NCBI GenBank assembly: GCA_018857735.1
Contig: JABMCL010001811.1
Coordinates: 1-64,000 of the forward strand
Reading direction: 5' to 3'
Source: Alviniconcha marisindica
Lineage: Eukaryota > Mollusca > Gastropoda > Provannidae
Length of the DNA: 64,000 bases
Shown here: in pieces, positions 22,253-35,834 of the stretch
How the letters are laid out: each line of letters opens with the position of its first letter
How positions within the stretch are numbered: the stretch's first letter is position 1
Program-made: the position numbers and the translations under genes
The notes under the pieces: generated by a model
Told to the model about the DNA's origin: nothing
Seen by the model: only the letters and a program-made list of their open reading frames with translations
The model's database searches: none

Positions 22253-23004
22253 CCTAAACGATTGTACATAATTATAGTAAAATGTAAGGTAAGAGATCAG
22301 AAATTAAAGGTCTCAACACAGGCAACACACTCACCCTCACATGCACACGACACTAGTGACACGTCCTGCCGGTAAAACAGTCCCAATCAGTTTAATGCCG
22401 CAGTTTACTCCCCCCGCCTCCCTCACGCACACACATGCTGTCGTTCCAACAACAGTAGTATATACTGTAGTAATTAAGTGCACAGCCGGTACACTTGAAT
22501 AAGATGGAGAAGAAAGAAAAAAGAAAAAAGAAAAAAAGAAAAAAACACTTCATTCTCAACAGACTGGGCCGGGGATCATTCTCGAGTCAGCGCGGCCGCG
22601 GAATACGATACTTTGCCTTTTTACTGAAACTAAATGACAAACGTTTCGCGGGATTCCTGGCTTTTATTCGACCAGTGGTGCAGTGGATTACACGGCAGTG
22701 ATTTTTTGCGCCCATCTTGTCGCCGTGAAATGCGATACTTTGCCTTTTTACTGAAACTAAATGACAAACGTTTCGCGGGATTCCTGGCTTTTATTCGACC
22801 AGTGGTGCAGTGGATTACACGGCAGTGATTTTTTGCGCCCATCTTGTCGCCGTGAAATGCGAGGTTTTCACCTAGTTTGTGGTACTAGGGAAATACAGCT
22901 ATGCGCTCGGCCAGCAACCCAGCTGACGTGTTCCCCCTACTTCCGGCAGATTTCACACGCCAGTCCATTGCGCATGCGCGAAAATCTAAGCGAAAGGGGT
23001 CTAT
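21901..23004 (+). repeat. 1.1-kb repeat R2, copy 1
   Basis: Matches 26815-27881 in the same orientation from CACAAGTATAATCACT to AAGGGGTCTAT, about 90 percent or better outside simple repeats. Contains a GA microsatellite (22172-22249). No transposase, terminal repeats or target duplication were identified. It could be a dispersed element or a local segmental duplication. Confidence 0.85.
22606..22859 (+). repeat. 127-bp perfect or near-perfect tandem duplication
   Basis: Two units (22606-22732 and 22733-22859) start CGATACTTTGCC. Copy 2 of repeat R2 has only one such unit, so the duplication arose after the two R2 copies separated. Confidence 0.9.
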
Positions 23005-23095
23005 TCCCAAGCGATCCAAAACTGAATTTTCTACGACAGACGTAGATGTGGTTCTGGTCAAAAGGAGGTTGACGTGTTTATCACCATCGTCAAAT

Positions 23096-23274
23096 TTAAA
23101 CGATGATGAAGTGATGCTTAATGTCCTCAGATGTCAATTGACATATTAGGGACAAGTTGTGACCAATGCCGAAGCACGGTTCAATAATTCTTTACGTCCA
23201 CGGAAACCAGAAGGCTCGTTAGGACGGACAGCTCAGGACGGCCACCTCGACTCTCACACAGCTCCTGAACTAAC
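23096..23274 (-). mobile_element. SINE-B copy 3
   Basis: Full-length minus-strand SINE-B, with its tail at the low end reading CATCACTTCATCATCG on the sense strand. AACGAT near both ends may be a short target duplication. Confidence 0.82.
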
Positions 23275-23279
23275 GATCA

Positions 23280-24386
23280 GTTAGTCTGAAGAAATACATC
23301 GTGAATTTGATTGTGTTACCTTTTTACAATCTATGCATATTACACAACAAATGCATGGGAATCTAAAATATACAACGATACTAAAGGTTTTTTTTAATGC
23401 AATCTGGTATTTATCGGCCCTATATAATTTGCATCGGGTCACCTGTGCTGGCGGGTTCAATATAAGGAACACAGGTAGTTTTGTTTTCTTCTTTTCGTTT
23501 CCCTAAATCTCCAACCAGACGTCGAGGAACACGATGGCAGACACACAAAATAAAACACCAGGGACAATCCGCATATGGAAAACATGCAGAAATAATCAGT
23601 TCAATACTTCCCTCATATGTTGGGTGTTACAAAGACACAGAAAGTGTTTCCATATGACCGACTTTGTTGCACGAGCTGCACGTGCTCTTCTTCTCGGGGG
23701 ATCCCTCTCAGTGCCAGGAAAGTCATGCATGGCTGAATCTGAGCTGGATGGGGGTGGGGAGGGGCGGGAGAGGGGAGGGGGGAGAAGAAAAAAAAGCAAG
23801 AGGCTGGAAATCGTGCAGTCTTGCGAAGAAAGTTTAATCGAGAATTTGAATCGGAACGATGCGAGTTACGTCAGCTGTCCCTCTTCACCTGTTTGTGGTT
23901 AATCTTGTCTTTCCAAATCGGTCCATAGAAATTCCTCTACTCTGCTAGCATAGAACATGAAACTTTAAGCCACAGAGAATCTAAGTAACGTTTGCTGGCT
24001 TAATTGCTAGTTTTGATGAGCCACAGAACTGAGTACCACCCACTGTTGGGTGAGAAGATGTAACAGTGACATGCTGTAGCCCTTTTTTACACGCGTTGAG
24101 TAACGAGGCTGGAGCCGGTCAGTTTATGACTGACTTCTTCCCGCTCACGGTATGGTCCCAAGTGCCACCCGTGTCACTGTCCGCGACTCTGTGAGATACG
24201 GGTTTTAAGTGCAAGTCATGCACACAATTTATGTGCTTGATTATTAATAAATTTGTCATGTATCACAGCAACCTACAGGTAAACTACATAGTTACTGTAT
24301 TTATTAGATAATTGCTGTTGTTTAGTCTTTACGTTTGCTTTCATGTTCTAAATGTTTTGTTTGCCTGTGTCTTTACCAACACAGAC
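23280..24386. other. Intergenic, no gene recognised
   Basis: ORF 23534-23902 plus has a charged, Gly-rich middle but no recognisable domain. No splice-supported gene model could be built. Confidence 0.35.
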
Positions 24387-24492
24387 ACTGTTACCTGGTT
24401 GGCGTAATTAAAAGTTATGTTATAGCAACCTCTGACTTGTGACTCTTCATTCATGCTTCCAACCTGCTTCCCTCACTCCCCACCCCGCTCCC
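24387..24492 (+). repeat. Dispersed repeat R3, copy 1
   Basis: About 106 bp shared with 36233-36338 at about 93 percent, from ACACTGTTACCTGG to CCCCACCCCGCTC. Origin unknown; retroelement end is possible. Confidence 0.75.
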
Positions 24493-24929
24493 CTACATAA
24501 AGTATTCGGTTCTTTTCGTGATACCTCGGTGAGGAATCAGTGGTTGAATCTCATCAGGGGCCACCACTGTTGTGATCAGTGTGCAGGGTTTCCCCCTTTT
24601 CCCGGGCAGGGGGTCTGGCTACATCCGTATAGGCCTATCCTTGTGTGATGTAATTGCGGCTTCTTTCTTTCTTTTGCATCTTCTTTCTTATCCATGATTC
24701 GCCACAACTGGCCCACTGGCACTATTATTAAGCAATAGGGCACAAGTCTTTATGTTGGCTGCCCCTTCTTTTCTACCATCATTTCCTTCTTTTTTGTCTT
24801 TTGTTTCTTCAGCTATATGCCTTCCTGACTGCCTTGAGTTCTGCAATTGAAATATCATTCACATAGGTAGATAACCTAACTAAACATTGCTTCCTCAATC
24901 CTGTTGTACTAATTTCTCGTTTTCAAAGA

Positions 24930-25760
24930 TATTGCTTAAGGCTGTCACAGTCCAGTTTCAAAAACAATAAAAACAATAAAAAATATCGCATGTCACAACA
25001 CTGTCTACTGTGTCGGGCATGGAATCGGGGGAAATCAGGGGAAGTAACACCAAAACGGTTTAATAATAGCACCGTGGCAAACGGCCTATTGCAATAGTCT
25101 AATCTGGACAATACACAAGAAGTTACCAGTTGTTTTGCTGCATCTTCTGTGAGGTACCTACGGATGGAGCTGATGCGTCAGTTTTAGTTCATAGTAGGCT
25201 GTTTGACATATTTTGATTACGTGTTGCTTCATTGTGAGGTTAGAGTAAAAAATAAACCCTAAGTTCCTGACTTTGTCTGAAAACAGAATTTCATGTGTAC
25301 CGACCATGATTGACGATGGTAAGCAGTGACATGTGGACAGAGAAGGTGTTGAGAAGAGAATGGCTTCAGTTTTATCCTCATTTAGTTTGAGCTGGTCGTT
25401 GCACATCCGTGCTTTTATGTCCGTGCTTTTATGTCATCTGTACATGATTGTAGGTCGTGTGTAAAGCTTTGAACGTCATTTGGTGGAGCTGATTTTTGAA
25501 GTTGGGTGTCGTCTGCAAAAAGATGATGGTTGACTGAGTGATCTGCTATGATGTCTGAAAGTGGAGTAGTGTACAAAATAAACAGCACAGGTCCCAGCAC
25601 TGAGCCCTGTGGAACACAAAACATGAGAGGAGATGAAGAGGAAGCAGAATTGTTGACATCACATACGCACGTTAAAGTGTTGAAGGTCCATATTACATTT
25701 CGGTGGATTATTGAAACGCCAAAATAACCCAGCATGGACCCAGTAACGGTCAAATCTTAA
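24930..25760 (-). pseudogene. LINE L-c fragment with RT motifs
   Basis: Minus-strand frames show [20 protein letters not shown] (about 25590), FADDTQL (about 25520), LNEDKTEAILF (about 25370) and NLGFIFYSNLTMKQH (about 25250). A SRLDYCN match follows at about 25100. This is the palm-to-thumb region of an L2/CR1-like reverse transcriptase. Frame changes and missing 5' sequence make it a dead 5'-truncated copy. Confidence 0.85.
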
Positions 25761-26814
25761 CTGAAGAAGAAAAAGAAGAGTCGTCAGCAACATACGCCAC
25801 TATCTATATTCACGGCATAATATATTAACACGCCACAGTTCTAACAACTGAAAAATTGTTTGGGTGACAGAATTTTGTTGTTGTTGTATGATTAAAAAAC
25901 AAATCTGAAACAAAGCTGGCTTCCAGTGTTCTGAAACAAGATCAAAACGCACGAAAGGGAAACAAATTTAATTGCCGGACAAAACATAGCGTGCACAAAT
26001 GTTTAAGCAAAGAACAGAAGAGAATGCAGAAACGACGAGAGAAATAGAATTCGATCTACTGATACAGTGATAGTCTTCGAGTGGCTAATGAAGCTGTCTG
26101 AGGAGAGAGTGAGCACAAGGCCCCTTTTACATAGCGCCAGCCTCCTGCTCACGTAGTCGTGGATAGAGTGTTGTGCTTTCTGCATCGTGAATAAAATAAA
26201 GTTTGTAATTAAACAAAAATTAATTCTGTGACCCAGACTCTTTTCAAGCAATTAAAGTTAGAACTACGAGGTGTTACAAGTTATACCGTGAACACGGATG
26301 GCGAGACAGCTCCTACAAGCAATGAAAGCAGCAATGAATGTGAACGTGCGACCAAAGTTGATCACGGAAAAAGACTTCAGCAAAAATGGCAAACTAAAGT
26401 GACAAGTAAATCGAAAAACAATCAGAATAAATGGCCTTACTTGATTATATGCCTTTGCAAGCACGAAGTGGTCTTGTATATGTTTAAAGTATCTTGCCTG
26501 AAGCGAACACAGACAGGAAAACTGACGAAATAACAAAATAGGCGAAGCAGATAACCCGCTGAAGATATGCGCCGGTTAGCCTTGGTCTCTCGGTGTCAAA
26601 CATATCACCGTGACCCTGGGTCTCTGCCGACAACCACTGATCGTCAGTGTAAAGGTACTTCACACTGTCACAGTGAATATAATGTCACGAGTGTCTCTGA
26701 GGTAGGCTGAATCATTATTAATATTATACTCTCTTCTGATAGATAATATGGCCTACACGTAGGCTGAAAGAAAACCACACAATCATTCAGTATCTATATA
26801 ATGGTTCTATTTGA
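25761..26814. other. Intergenic, no gene recognised
   Basis: The ORF at 26228-26533 plus (101 residues) has no recognised domain and no splice context. Confidence 0.35.
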
Positions 26815-27881
<1,067 letters not shown>

Positions 27882-27887
27882 ACGCTC

Positions 27888-28307
27888 TTATCGCCTGCTG
27901 CCATGGTTTAGGAGCTGTGTGAGAGTCGAGGTGGACGTCCTGGACTGTCCGTCCTAACGAGCCTTCTGGTTTCTGTGGATGTAAAGATTTATTGCACCGT
28001 GCTTCGGCATTGGTCACAACTTGTCCCTAATATGTCAACTGACATCTGAGGACATAAAGCATCATTTCATCATCATCAGCTTCGCTTCACATGGTTCAGG
28101 AGCTGTGTGAGAGTCGAGGTGGACGTCCTGGACTGTCCGTCCTAGCGAGCCTTCTGGTTTCCGTGGACGTAAAGATTTATTGCACCGTGCTTCGGCATTG
28201 GTCACAACTTGTCCCTAATATGTCAACTGACATCTGAGGACATAAAGCATCACTTCATCATCATCATCAGCTTCACTTCATCATCATCATCATTATCGCC
28301 TGCTGCC
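27888..28307 (+). mobile_element. SINE-B head-to-tail dimer (copies 4 and 5)
   Basis: Two SINE-B units in tandem (27903-28090 and 28091-28292) are together bounded by the perfect duplication TTATCGCCTGCTGCC (27888-27902, 28293-28307). Each unit ends in a CATCATCATC tail plus AGCTTCnCTTCA. No target duplication separates the units, so both appear to have inserted in one event. Confidence 0.93.
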
Positions 28308-29137
28308 TGGTAGTCGGCTCGAGTCACTAGAGCGTCAGTGTCTCTTCTGATGGCCCTCTTCCGGTGTTGCTATGCTTCAGCGCAGCAATGCCATTCTTGC
28401 TGTGAGTGTAACGTATTAACGTACTTGTATATGAACATTTTTGAGAAAGTAAAATTTCTTCTTCTTCTTCTTTTAAAAAAAGAAAATGATGTGATTTAAA
28501 AAATTAAAAAATAAATTAATCACTCGAAGCGGTCGGCATTTCGCACACGAAAGGAGCGCCTGAGCCATTCACAGCCTTGATGTAGCACATGTGGTCACTG
28601 TTGTTTGGGTGCCCAACAGGATAACTGACTTAAATTTTCTGGTTTAGTCCATTGAGTATGAAGCCCCACTGGAATGGAGAGAAGCAGGAGCTGGCATGAA
28701 GGTGATCTAATGCAGGATTTTTGAATTGCCAGAATTGTGAGAATGTGTAGCAGGAGAAGGTTATTCGGCCTAATTCCCAAAGCCGAATAGTTGTCGCAGA
28801 GTTCTCTGTGATGCACCATGGAAGCTGTACTTTCCCAAGGTCTTTGCAGATGTCTTCAGAGTTGAAGTATGTAACACAATGCATAACTGGTGGGGAGGTT
28901 CACTGTCAGACTGAAACACAGTCAAAACTGATGTGTAAACAACATTATTTATAAGCAATGTAATAAATTTCCCTTGGCCTTTGTCTGACAGCCAGCCAAA
29001 CACTGATATCACTATATATAGACATTTCAGTTTCTTAATGTAAGTGCAGCATTCCTAGTACCAACCTTGTACATTCCATTGATCACTGACAACACACACA
29101 CACACACACTGTCACACACACACACATACACAGAGCT
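28308..29137. other. Intergenic; possible DNA-repeat end near 28.6 kb
   Basis: GTGCCCAACAGGATAACTGA (about 28609) resembles GATGCCCACAGGGTAACTGA (about 8171) and weakly the terminal repeat at 8321. No gene recognised. A CA microsatellite precedes the LTR. Confidence 0.4.
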
Positions 29138-29316
29138 TGTTTGGATGTTACTCGCCGAGTGTAGTGAAAGTATTTCACATAATCATACAGCACACATCAA
29201 GAAATGTCCAGACTCCATAGTGGGGAAACGGCAAAGGCCTCCAGCCTTCTTAATTTATTCATAAGTCATCAGCACGGCCATAGGCACATGGCATTCAGTA
29301 TTACAATCTCAACACA
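29138..29316 (-). repeat. 3' LTR of the gypsy element
   Basis: 179 bp, TG...CA bounded in both senses. It contains an AATAAATTAAG polyadenylation-like stretch on the minus strand. Confidence 0.92.
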
Positions 29317-29805
29317 TCTCCCCCTTTTTGCAGTTAACGATCTAGTTAACTAACATGAATACTAAAATGATTATAATCTACATGACTCACCAGTTTCAAT
29401 GTATGCTTTTGTTGGACACACTGATGTTTACTTTCATCTCAGTATATAGTACGGTTCAGCATAGCGTCTTTGATAATAACAATGTTGGCTGGTCAGTGTG
29501 GCACATGATGGTAACGAACACGAATCACGACTGTATTTTTTCCAATAGCACAGCATATACCATGTCGATGCAATTTTATTTCAGGATGGAGTTTCTTCCT
29601 GGTCATAAACCCAAAGTTTAACTTGATGTACTCACCAAACTGGCGATGAATTTAATCCAGAATTTGTCACAACTCACCAACACAAGAAAGATAAGCCAGG
29701 CATTGGTATACTCCAAAGAAAATCTTGATGTGAAATCCAGAGTGGTATGAATCACGTAGGAAACTACTACTGTACTAGACACACAGGATAAACACTAGTT
29801 CACTC

Positions 29806-29985
29806 ATGGCACTCAATAAACACTGGTGTGCTCAGGGCACAATCGACAAGACGCACTAGACACACTCAAAACTACACACACATAAAACTGTGCTCAAAGC
29901 ACAATCTAATCTACACAAGTGTGCTCTTATGGCACAGCTAAACTACACAAATGTGCTCTCGTGGCACAAAACTACACACAAAATC
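29806..29985. repeat. Short hairpin array in the gypsy 3' region
   Basis: Between pol and the polypurine tract, GTGCTC ... GGCAC-type inverted pairs recur about every 30 bp (near 29830, 29892, 29923 and 29954). They are separated by ACTACACA-rich spacers. Several could form 5-6-bp stems. Confidence 0.6.
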
Positions 29986-32900
29986 ACCGATATCTGGCAG
30001 GCTTATTGATGATGCGGCCATATCTAGTGCGAACGGGTGTGGCTGTAGACACTGAAGACTGTGCCGGCACTGGAGTAGACTTGTGTGTAGGCTGCGTCGA
30101 TGAAAATGAAGTGTTCCCTGGAGACGGCGGTGCTGATGGTGGTCGGCCTGTCACTGGTGTCCCAGGCTGCCCAGCCAGGTATACACTGGGCTGCTGGTCA
30201 GAAGACGCAGTTGGGTAAGGCTCCTGTCTCACCGTGTTGTCTGGAGAGAAGACTGCTCCTGACTTCTGGTGACGGAGGTCATCTGGACTGCACGCAGATG
30301 GATGGATCCGTTTCAGATGTCGTCAGTTCCGACGCAGGTGACCTCTTGGTGTCTGTACCAAGAATGAACGTGGAGCGCACTTCCTCACCACCTCTCCCGG
30401 CAACTTCCAGCCCTCTCCATCCGTTTTGATGAGAACTGGGTCGCCTGGACTTAGTTCCGGGAGAGGCTGCACTCCGTGTCTTCTGACGCCACTTCATGAC
30501 TGCGTCACGCGCTCGCACTTCCTTGTGACTAATGACTCGTGGCTGGAGCCTCGATGGCAGTGATGGCATGGTGGTTCGGAGCTTTCTTCCCATAGCCAAC
30601 TCAGCAGAGCTAGCTCCGAGGTCGGGAATGGGGGTTGAGCGGTAGGACAAAAGGGCAAGGAAGATGTCATCCTGTCTGAGGATCTCTTTGACGGTCTTCA
30701 CCGCTCACTCCGCAGCACCATTACTTTGAGGATAGTGGGGGCTGCTGGTGACATGGCTGAAGTTCCACCGATCTGCAAAAGTACGGAACTTTGCCGAGGA
30801 GAACTGGGTGCCGTTGTCTGAAACAACTGTCTCTGGAACGCCATGATGGGAGAAAAAGTTCTTTAATTTCCCGATCACCGTTGCTGATGTCAAGCTGGGC
30901 AGGTATGTGACGTCAATATACCTTGAGTAATAGTCCACCTGCACCAGGTAATGCTTGTTTCGGAACTCACAAATGTCAATGCCTACCTTCTGAAAGGGTC
31001 TGTCAGGGAGTGCTGATGGTAGGAGTGGTTCACTGGCCTGGGATGGCTGCTTCTCTAGGCAGTGTCGGCAGCTGGCGACCCGTGATTTTATATCTTTTCC
31101 AATCGTTCCCTGCACTTTGCCACGCCCATGTGGCCCTCGTGGATCCTTTCCAGAATTTGTTTTCTCAAGCTGAAAGTCTCTGCTTTGATCTTGCCTAGTG
31201 CTGCGTCTGACACTTGCCATGATGACTGGACGTCGCTGACATGAGCTTGAATTTCCTCATGGGAACTGCTTTCAGTTGTGGATACAGGACTGCGAGACAG
31301 GGTATCAGCCACTAACATGTCCTTCCCTGGGACATACTTGGCTTTGAAGTTAAAGCGCATGAGACGCATCAACATCCTCTGGCAACGGAGTGGTGTTTCT
31401 AATAAGTCTTTGGTGTTGATCAGAGGAACAAGTGGCTTGTGGTCTGTCACAACAGAAAACGTGTTGAGTCCAATGAGGTAGCGAACAAATTTCTCGCACG
31501 CCCAAGTGGAGGCTAAGCATTCTTTTTCTATTTGGGTGTACTTTCTCTCGCTCTTTGTGAGAGTTCTAGAAGCGAAGGCAACAGGATGGAGTCCATCTGG
31601 GTGCTCTTGCAAAAGAACTGCGCCAAGCCCATAGCTGCTCGCATCTGCACTCACTGTTGTAGCCTTGTCTGGATCGAAGTAAGCAAGTGTTGGAGCAGAA
31701 GTCAACATCTCTTTGACTTTGGCGACTGCACTGATCTGAGGCGGCCCCCATGTCCACGCTCTGTCCTTCTCTAGGAGTTCTGTGACTGGCTGGAGAACTG
31801 AAGACAGATTCTGAAGGTAACGACCTAGGTAGTTGACCATACCGAGAAAACGGCGTAACTCGGCAACGTTTGTAGGGTCAGGCATTTCGAGGATTGCCTC
31901 GGTTTTCCTTGGGTCTGCTTTCACGCCATCTTTGTTGATGACAAAGCCCCAAAAGTCAGTCTCCTGCTGACGAAACTGACACTTCTCTTTGTTCAGCTTG
32001 ATGCCTGCACTGCTCAGTTTTTCCATGGTGTTCTTCAAGTGTTTTTCATGAACTTCTTCATTTCACTGAACACCAGGATGTCATCGAAGAAACACGCAGC
32101 ATGCTCCTCTCCTGCAATGATCTCTTCCATGGTGCGCTGGAAAATCTCTGGCGCAGACGTAATACCCTGTGGCAATCTGCGGTAGAAGTATCGGCCAAAT
32201 CGACTGATGAATGTAGTGAGTTTGGCTGATTCATCGTCCAGTGGAATTTGCCAAAATCCACTCGTGGCATCCAACTTAGTAAAGATGGTGGATCCCTTCA
32301 GTTTGTGAAGGATGTTTTCAACTGTCGGTATGACATATCTTTCACGCTTGATCGCTGCGTTCAGCTTTTTGTAGTCAGTGCAGACCCGCACCCCACCGTA
32401 TTTCTTTGGTGCTATCACAATACCTGCGCACCAGTCTGTTGGCTCTTGTATCTGCTCTATAATGCCCGTTTCTTCCATCTTTAGGAGTTCATCTTTCACC
32501 TTCTGTAAAAGAGGAATTGGCACTCTTCTTGCTGTCGACAGGCTGTATGGTTGGCTGTCATCTTTGAGTCTGATTTTCACAGGTGCACATTTCACAGGAT
32601 TTTCATCCAACTCACTGAAAATGGCCTCTTCTGGTTTCTTAACAGTGTCAACACGGCGGATGAGCCTCATTCTTGCTGCTGCCTCCCTGCTGAGGAGACA
32701 CTCAGTTGCTGAGCTCACAACGTAGATCCGAAGTGGGTAATCTACCCCCTTAACTCTGGCTGTCTCTTCTATTTTGCCCTTGCAGTTTAGCGTTCCACCT
32801 GGACTACGCAACACTGCGGCTGCTTTCTGTAGAGGAGGCTTTGGTGACATGTTGTTGTAGGTCTGCAAAGACATGACGGACACATCTGCTTCCGTGTCTA

Positions 32901-33841
32901 TCTTGAAGCTTGTCTCGCGATCTGTCTCATTCAGCTTGACAGACACTCGCCATGGAGCTTCATTGCTAGAGTTTGTCACTGAGAGAAGGTGATATTCTTC
33001 ACTCTGTTCTGCTTGCAGTTCACTGACTGCTTTCTTCTTGCAAGCTCTGGATCTGGCGAAATGATCTGGCTTGTTGCAAGCTTTACAAACTTTCCCATAA
33101 GCTGGACACTGGCGTCTAAGATGAGAAGATGCACAGAAATAACAGTTCTGTATGCTATTTCTGGCGCCTGTACTCTGCTTGCTCTGCAGCTCTTGACCTC
33201 TGCCCTGACCTCGCCTGCTGCTGGTGCCGCTGCTGCGTGGATGGTATTGTCTCTTGGGGTGACCACTACCCCCTCCTCTCACTGCATCAACTGAGGAATG
33301 TGCCAGACCCCTTTGTTCCCTTACCTGAATCTTCACCAGCTCACTTTGTCTGGCGAGCTGGGTTGCCTTGGTAAGGGTCAGCTCACTTTCTAACTGAAGT
33401 TTTTCAGACAGTTCTTGGTCAAGCAGGCCTAAGACAAGTCTGTCACGAATTGTACTTTCTCTGTCTGCAAAGTCTGCATGCTCTGACAGCTCATACAAAT
33501 GTCTTATGTATTCTTCAACACTTTCCGCTTCTTTCTGATTTCTTTTGTGGAAGGTAGCTCTTTAGTCGTGAATAACATTTCTTTTTGGTTCAAAGTAATC
33601 ATTGAACCTGCCTATCACTGTATGAAAGTCATTTGCTTCTGCATCGGCCAAACCAAACTGAGAGAAAATCTTTTCTGCTTCTGGGACCATGCTGTAGATC
33701 AAGCTGCTGACCTGCACCTCTCCACTTTTGTCAGTTAGTTCACTAGCTGTCCGGAAACGCTGGAACTGTGATCTCCATTCGGGCCAGCCCTGGCCGGGGC
33801 TCCCGAAAGTTAAACTGCTGTGGAGGCTTGAATGACGGCAT
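29984..33841 (-). pseudogene. Gypsy gag-pol polyprotein, disrupted
   Basis: Starts at ATG 33841 (MPSFKPPQQF). Domains in order: a gag region (to about 33300) with LYELSEHADF; zinc-knuckle cysteines (CYFC and CKACNKPDHF, 33040-33160); protease site DTEADVSV (about 32890), where Gly of DTG is replaced by Glu; reverse transcriptase with KLDATSGFWQ and FFDDILVF (to 32070); RNase H (31250-31750). The integrase has its zinc region near 31130 and DDE-type SDNGTQF and SPHYPQSNGAAE (30700-30830). A basic C-terminus ends PARYR at 29984. Frameshifts or stops lie near 33800, 33563, 32037, 31130, 30704 and 30430. Known K02A2.6-like elements have the same order. Confidence 0.9.
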
Positions 33842-33900
33842 GATTGGAGAAGAAAACAGTACTTACAAACAGCTGATAGTCACTTTCACTTCTGACACCA

Positions 33901-34087
33901 TGTTTGGATGTTACTCGCCGAGTGTAGTGAAAGTATTTCACACAATCATACAGCACACATCAAGAAATGTCAGTCCAGACTCCGTCCATAATGGGGAAAC
34001 GGCAAAGGCCTCCAGCCTTCTTAATTTATTCATACGTCATCAGCACGGCCATAGGCACATGGCATTCAGTATTACAATCTCAACACA
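33901..34087 (-). repeat. 5' LTR of the gypsy element
   Basis: 187 bp. Compared with the other LTR it carries two small insertions near 33980 and two substitutions, which suggests a moderately young insertion. Confidence 0.92.
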
Positions 34088-34400
34088 GAGTTGATCTTGG
34101 TATTATCTAATGCCTTGAAACACTGATGGCTGATTTACAACGACAGCAACACGATCCAGTCCGTGGCCCGGTGCTCGCAGCCTGGCCAGCCAAGCCCTCC
34201 GACACCAAGGAACGCTCCACGCGGGCGTTGGTGCAGCAGCCAGTACCCTCGACGGTTCCTCCTGAAAAATGAGATCCTCTATCGTGGGCAGGCTGACCAA
34301 ATGTAGTGGTACCCTTGAACAGCTGATTCTGCCCAGCTCACTTCGGCCTGATGTCCCAAGAGAGGTCAGCACTATGGTGCCATGCCTTAGGAAAAAGGAA
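34088..34400 (+). pseudogene. Second gypsy-like integrase scrap, opposite strand
   Basis: Plus-strand frames give ADLQRQQHDPV (about 34130) and, after a stop, LEQLILPSSLRPDVPREV (34313-34366). This is the form of sequence found just before the integrase zinc-binding region in Ty3/gypsy elements. It is short, broken and lacks catalytic motifs. Confidence 0.45.
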
Positions 34401-35830
34401 GGGGATATGATGCTTGGTATGGTCGTTCGGTAATGCCTTGTGTTTGTATGTTAAAGGGTTGCCTTAAGGGTCCTTAACTTGTTCAAACTTAGTGGCATCG
34501 GTTTAGATTTAGCATGTAACTTAACTGTCTTGCTATTTCTCGTGTATACCTTGCATGGCAATAGCCATTAAGATTTAGCTTGTTTCCTTTTGCATGGACC
34601 TGTAGTGTGTTAATTGTTGATGCCGTTTTGTTGAGTTGAGGTAAATGTATGTAGGTTCCACAACTGCTTTGGATTATGTGGATTGGATGTGGCATCGATG
34701 GAGTACGGATTGTTGGTCTGGTAGTCATGCTCAAGAGACATTTAGGTGTCAGTTATACTTTGATTAACCTCGGGAAGGTTGCTTGGTACAAGCAATGCGG
34801 CGAATCACAATTTATTGTATCTGTACTGCATTTTGTATATATGTGGATTTGTATGCAAATGGTTATACAGTCAGTCGGGGTTCTCAGTGGGTATGACTAC
34901 ATCTGTTTAGTTGATTGTTACTCCGTATCTGACACAACTTCCATTTTTCATTTTCCTGAGCAGTGTGGTGACCCTAGTGTATATTTATTACATCATGATC
35001 GCACCTTGATGGCTTGACCGCTACTCTAGGTATTGCTTAATAGTATTATATATGTTCATTTGAGTAGTAACAGGACAGGGTCCACATCAGGGTCACTGAG
35101 CGTTGTGTTGTCTGTGAGTGAGAGTTATGTTTATTACGAGTATACACGTTAACCTTTATATAAGGCCCTGTATTTTCGTGTGTACATTTCTCTAGCGAGA
35201 CGTTTTATCGTACCGCGGGGCCTTCATATAAGGCTTGGTGTTGAAATCGTGGTTTGAGATGGCAGACATCACTTGTATGCCGTTCATGTGGTAAACGACA
35301 TGCAGTATGTAGTATTCGATTGTTGCAATGTGTGCTGTGTTGATGTTTTTTGTGTTTTTTCCGAACATGTTTGTTTTGAGGTCTTGTACAGCCAATTGTG
35401 GAACATCCTCCATTTTTATGGCCCAAATGGCAGTAGATTTTTCAAATCCAATAAGAACAGATGTTTCTTTTGGAATTTTCATCATTAACGCAGAGGAATC
35501 CTCTTTTTCATCCGTTTGTCCTGTTTCAAGCAATGCGTTCTGGGTCTGTCTGGTTTACTTGGCTTAAATGCGGTAATCATTTTGCCCCTTTACTGCAATG
35601 CAATCATTGCTTGGAGATGTTTCTCTTTTTTTTTTAGTTAGCCAGGCCTTTACTACTGTGTTGGCAAAAAGGGGTACAGTTTTTGTGCGTGGATGTATTG
35701 GGTACCACTATGATGGTTTGTTAAGTCAACTCTTAGTTGTCCTGCACCCTTTAGTTTTGTTTATTGTTGTGTAATTAACCAGCGAGGACGCTGCTTATGA
35801 CTGAGTGAGGGGGGGGGGGGGGGATGTAAC
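34401..35830. other. Intergenic, no gene recognised
   Basis: No coding family recognised on either strand. CTTTATATAAGGCCC (about 35155) and a similar TTCATATAAGGC (about 35223) are TATA-like but have no linked gene. Confidence 0.4.
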
Positions 35831-35834
35831 TGAT

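Larger units (their letters stand above)
29138..34087 (-). mobile_element. Ty3/gypsy LTR retrotransposon, complete structure
   Basis: LTRs at 29138-29316 (179 bp) and 33901-34087 (187 bp) begin TGTTTGGATG and end CAACACA on the plus strand. They differ by a few substitutions and 4-bp indels. The element reads on the minus strand. Next to its 5' LTR (33887-33900) is TGGTGTCAGAAGTG, complementary to the 3' end of animal tRNA-Leu. A polypurine tract, AAAAAGGGGGAGA, abuts the 3' LTR (29317-29329). Flanks read GAGCT and GAGTT, an imperfect 5-bp target duplication. The coding region is disrupted, so this copy is not autonomous. Confidence 0.93.

Noticed and set aside
26228..26533. 101-residue plus-strand ORF
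   Set aside because: No family resemblance; overlaps a minus-strand ORF of equal quality, as expected by chance.
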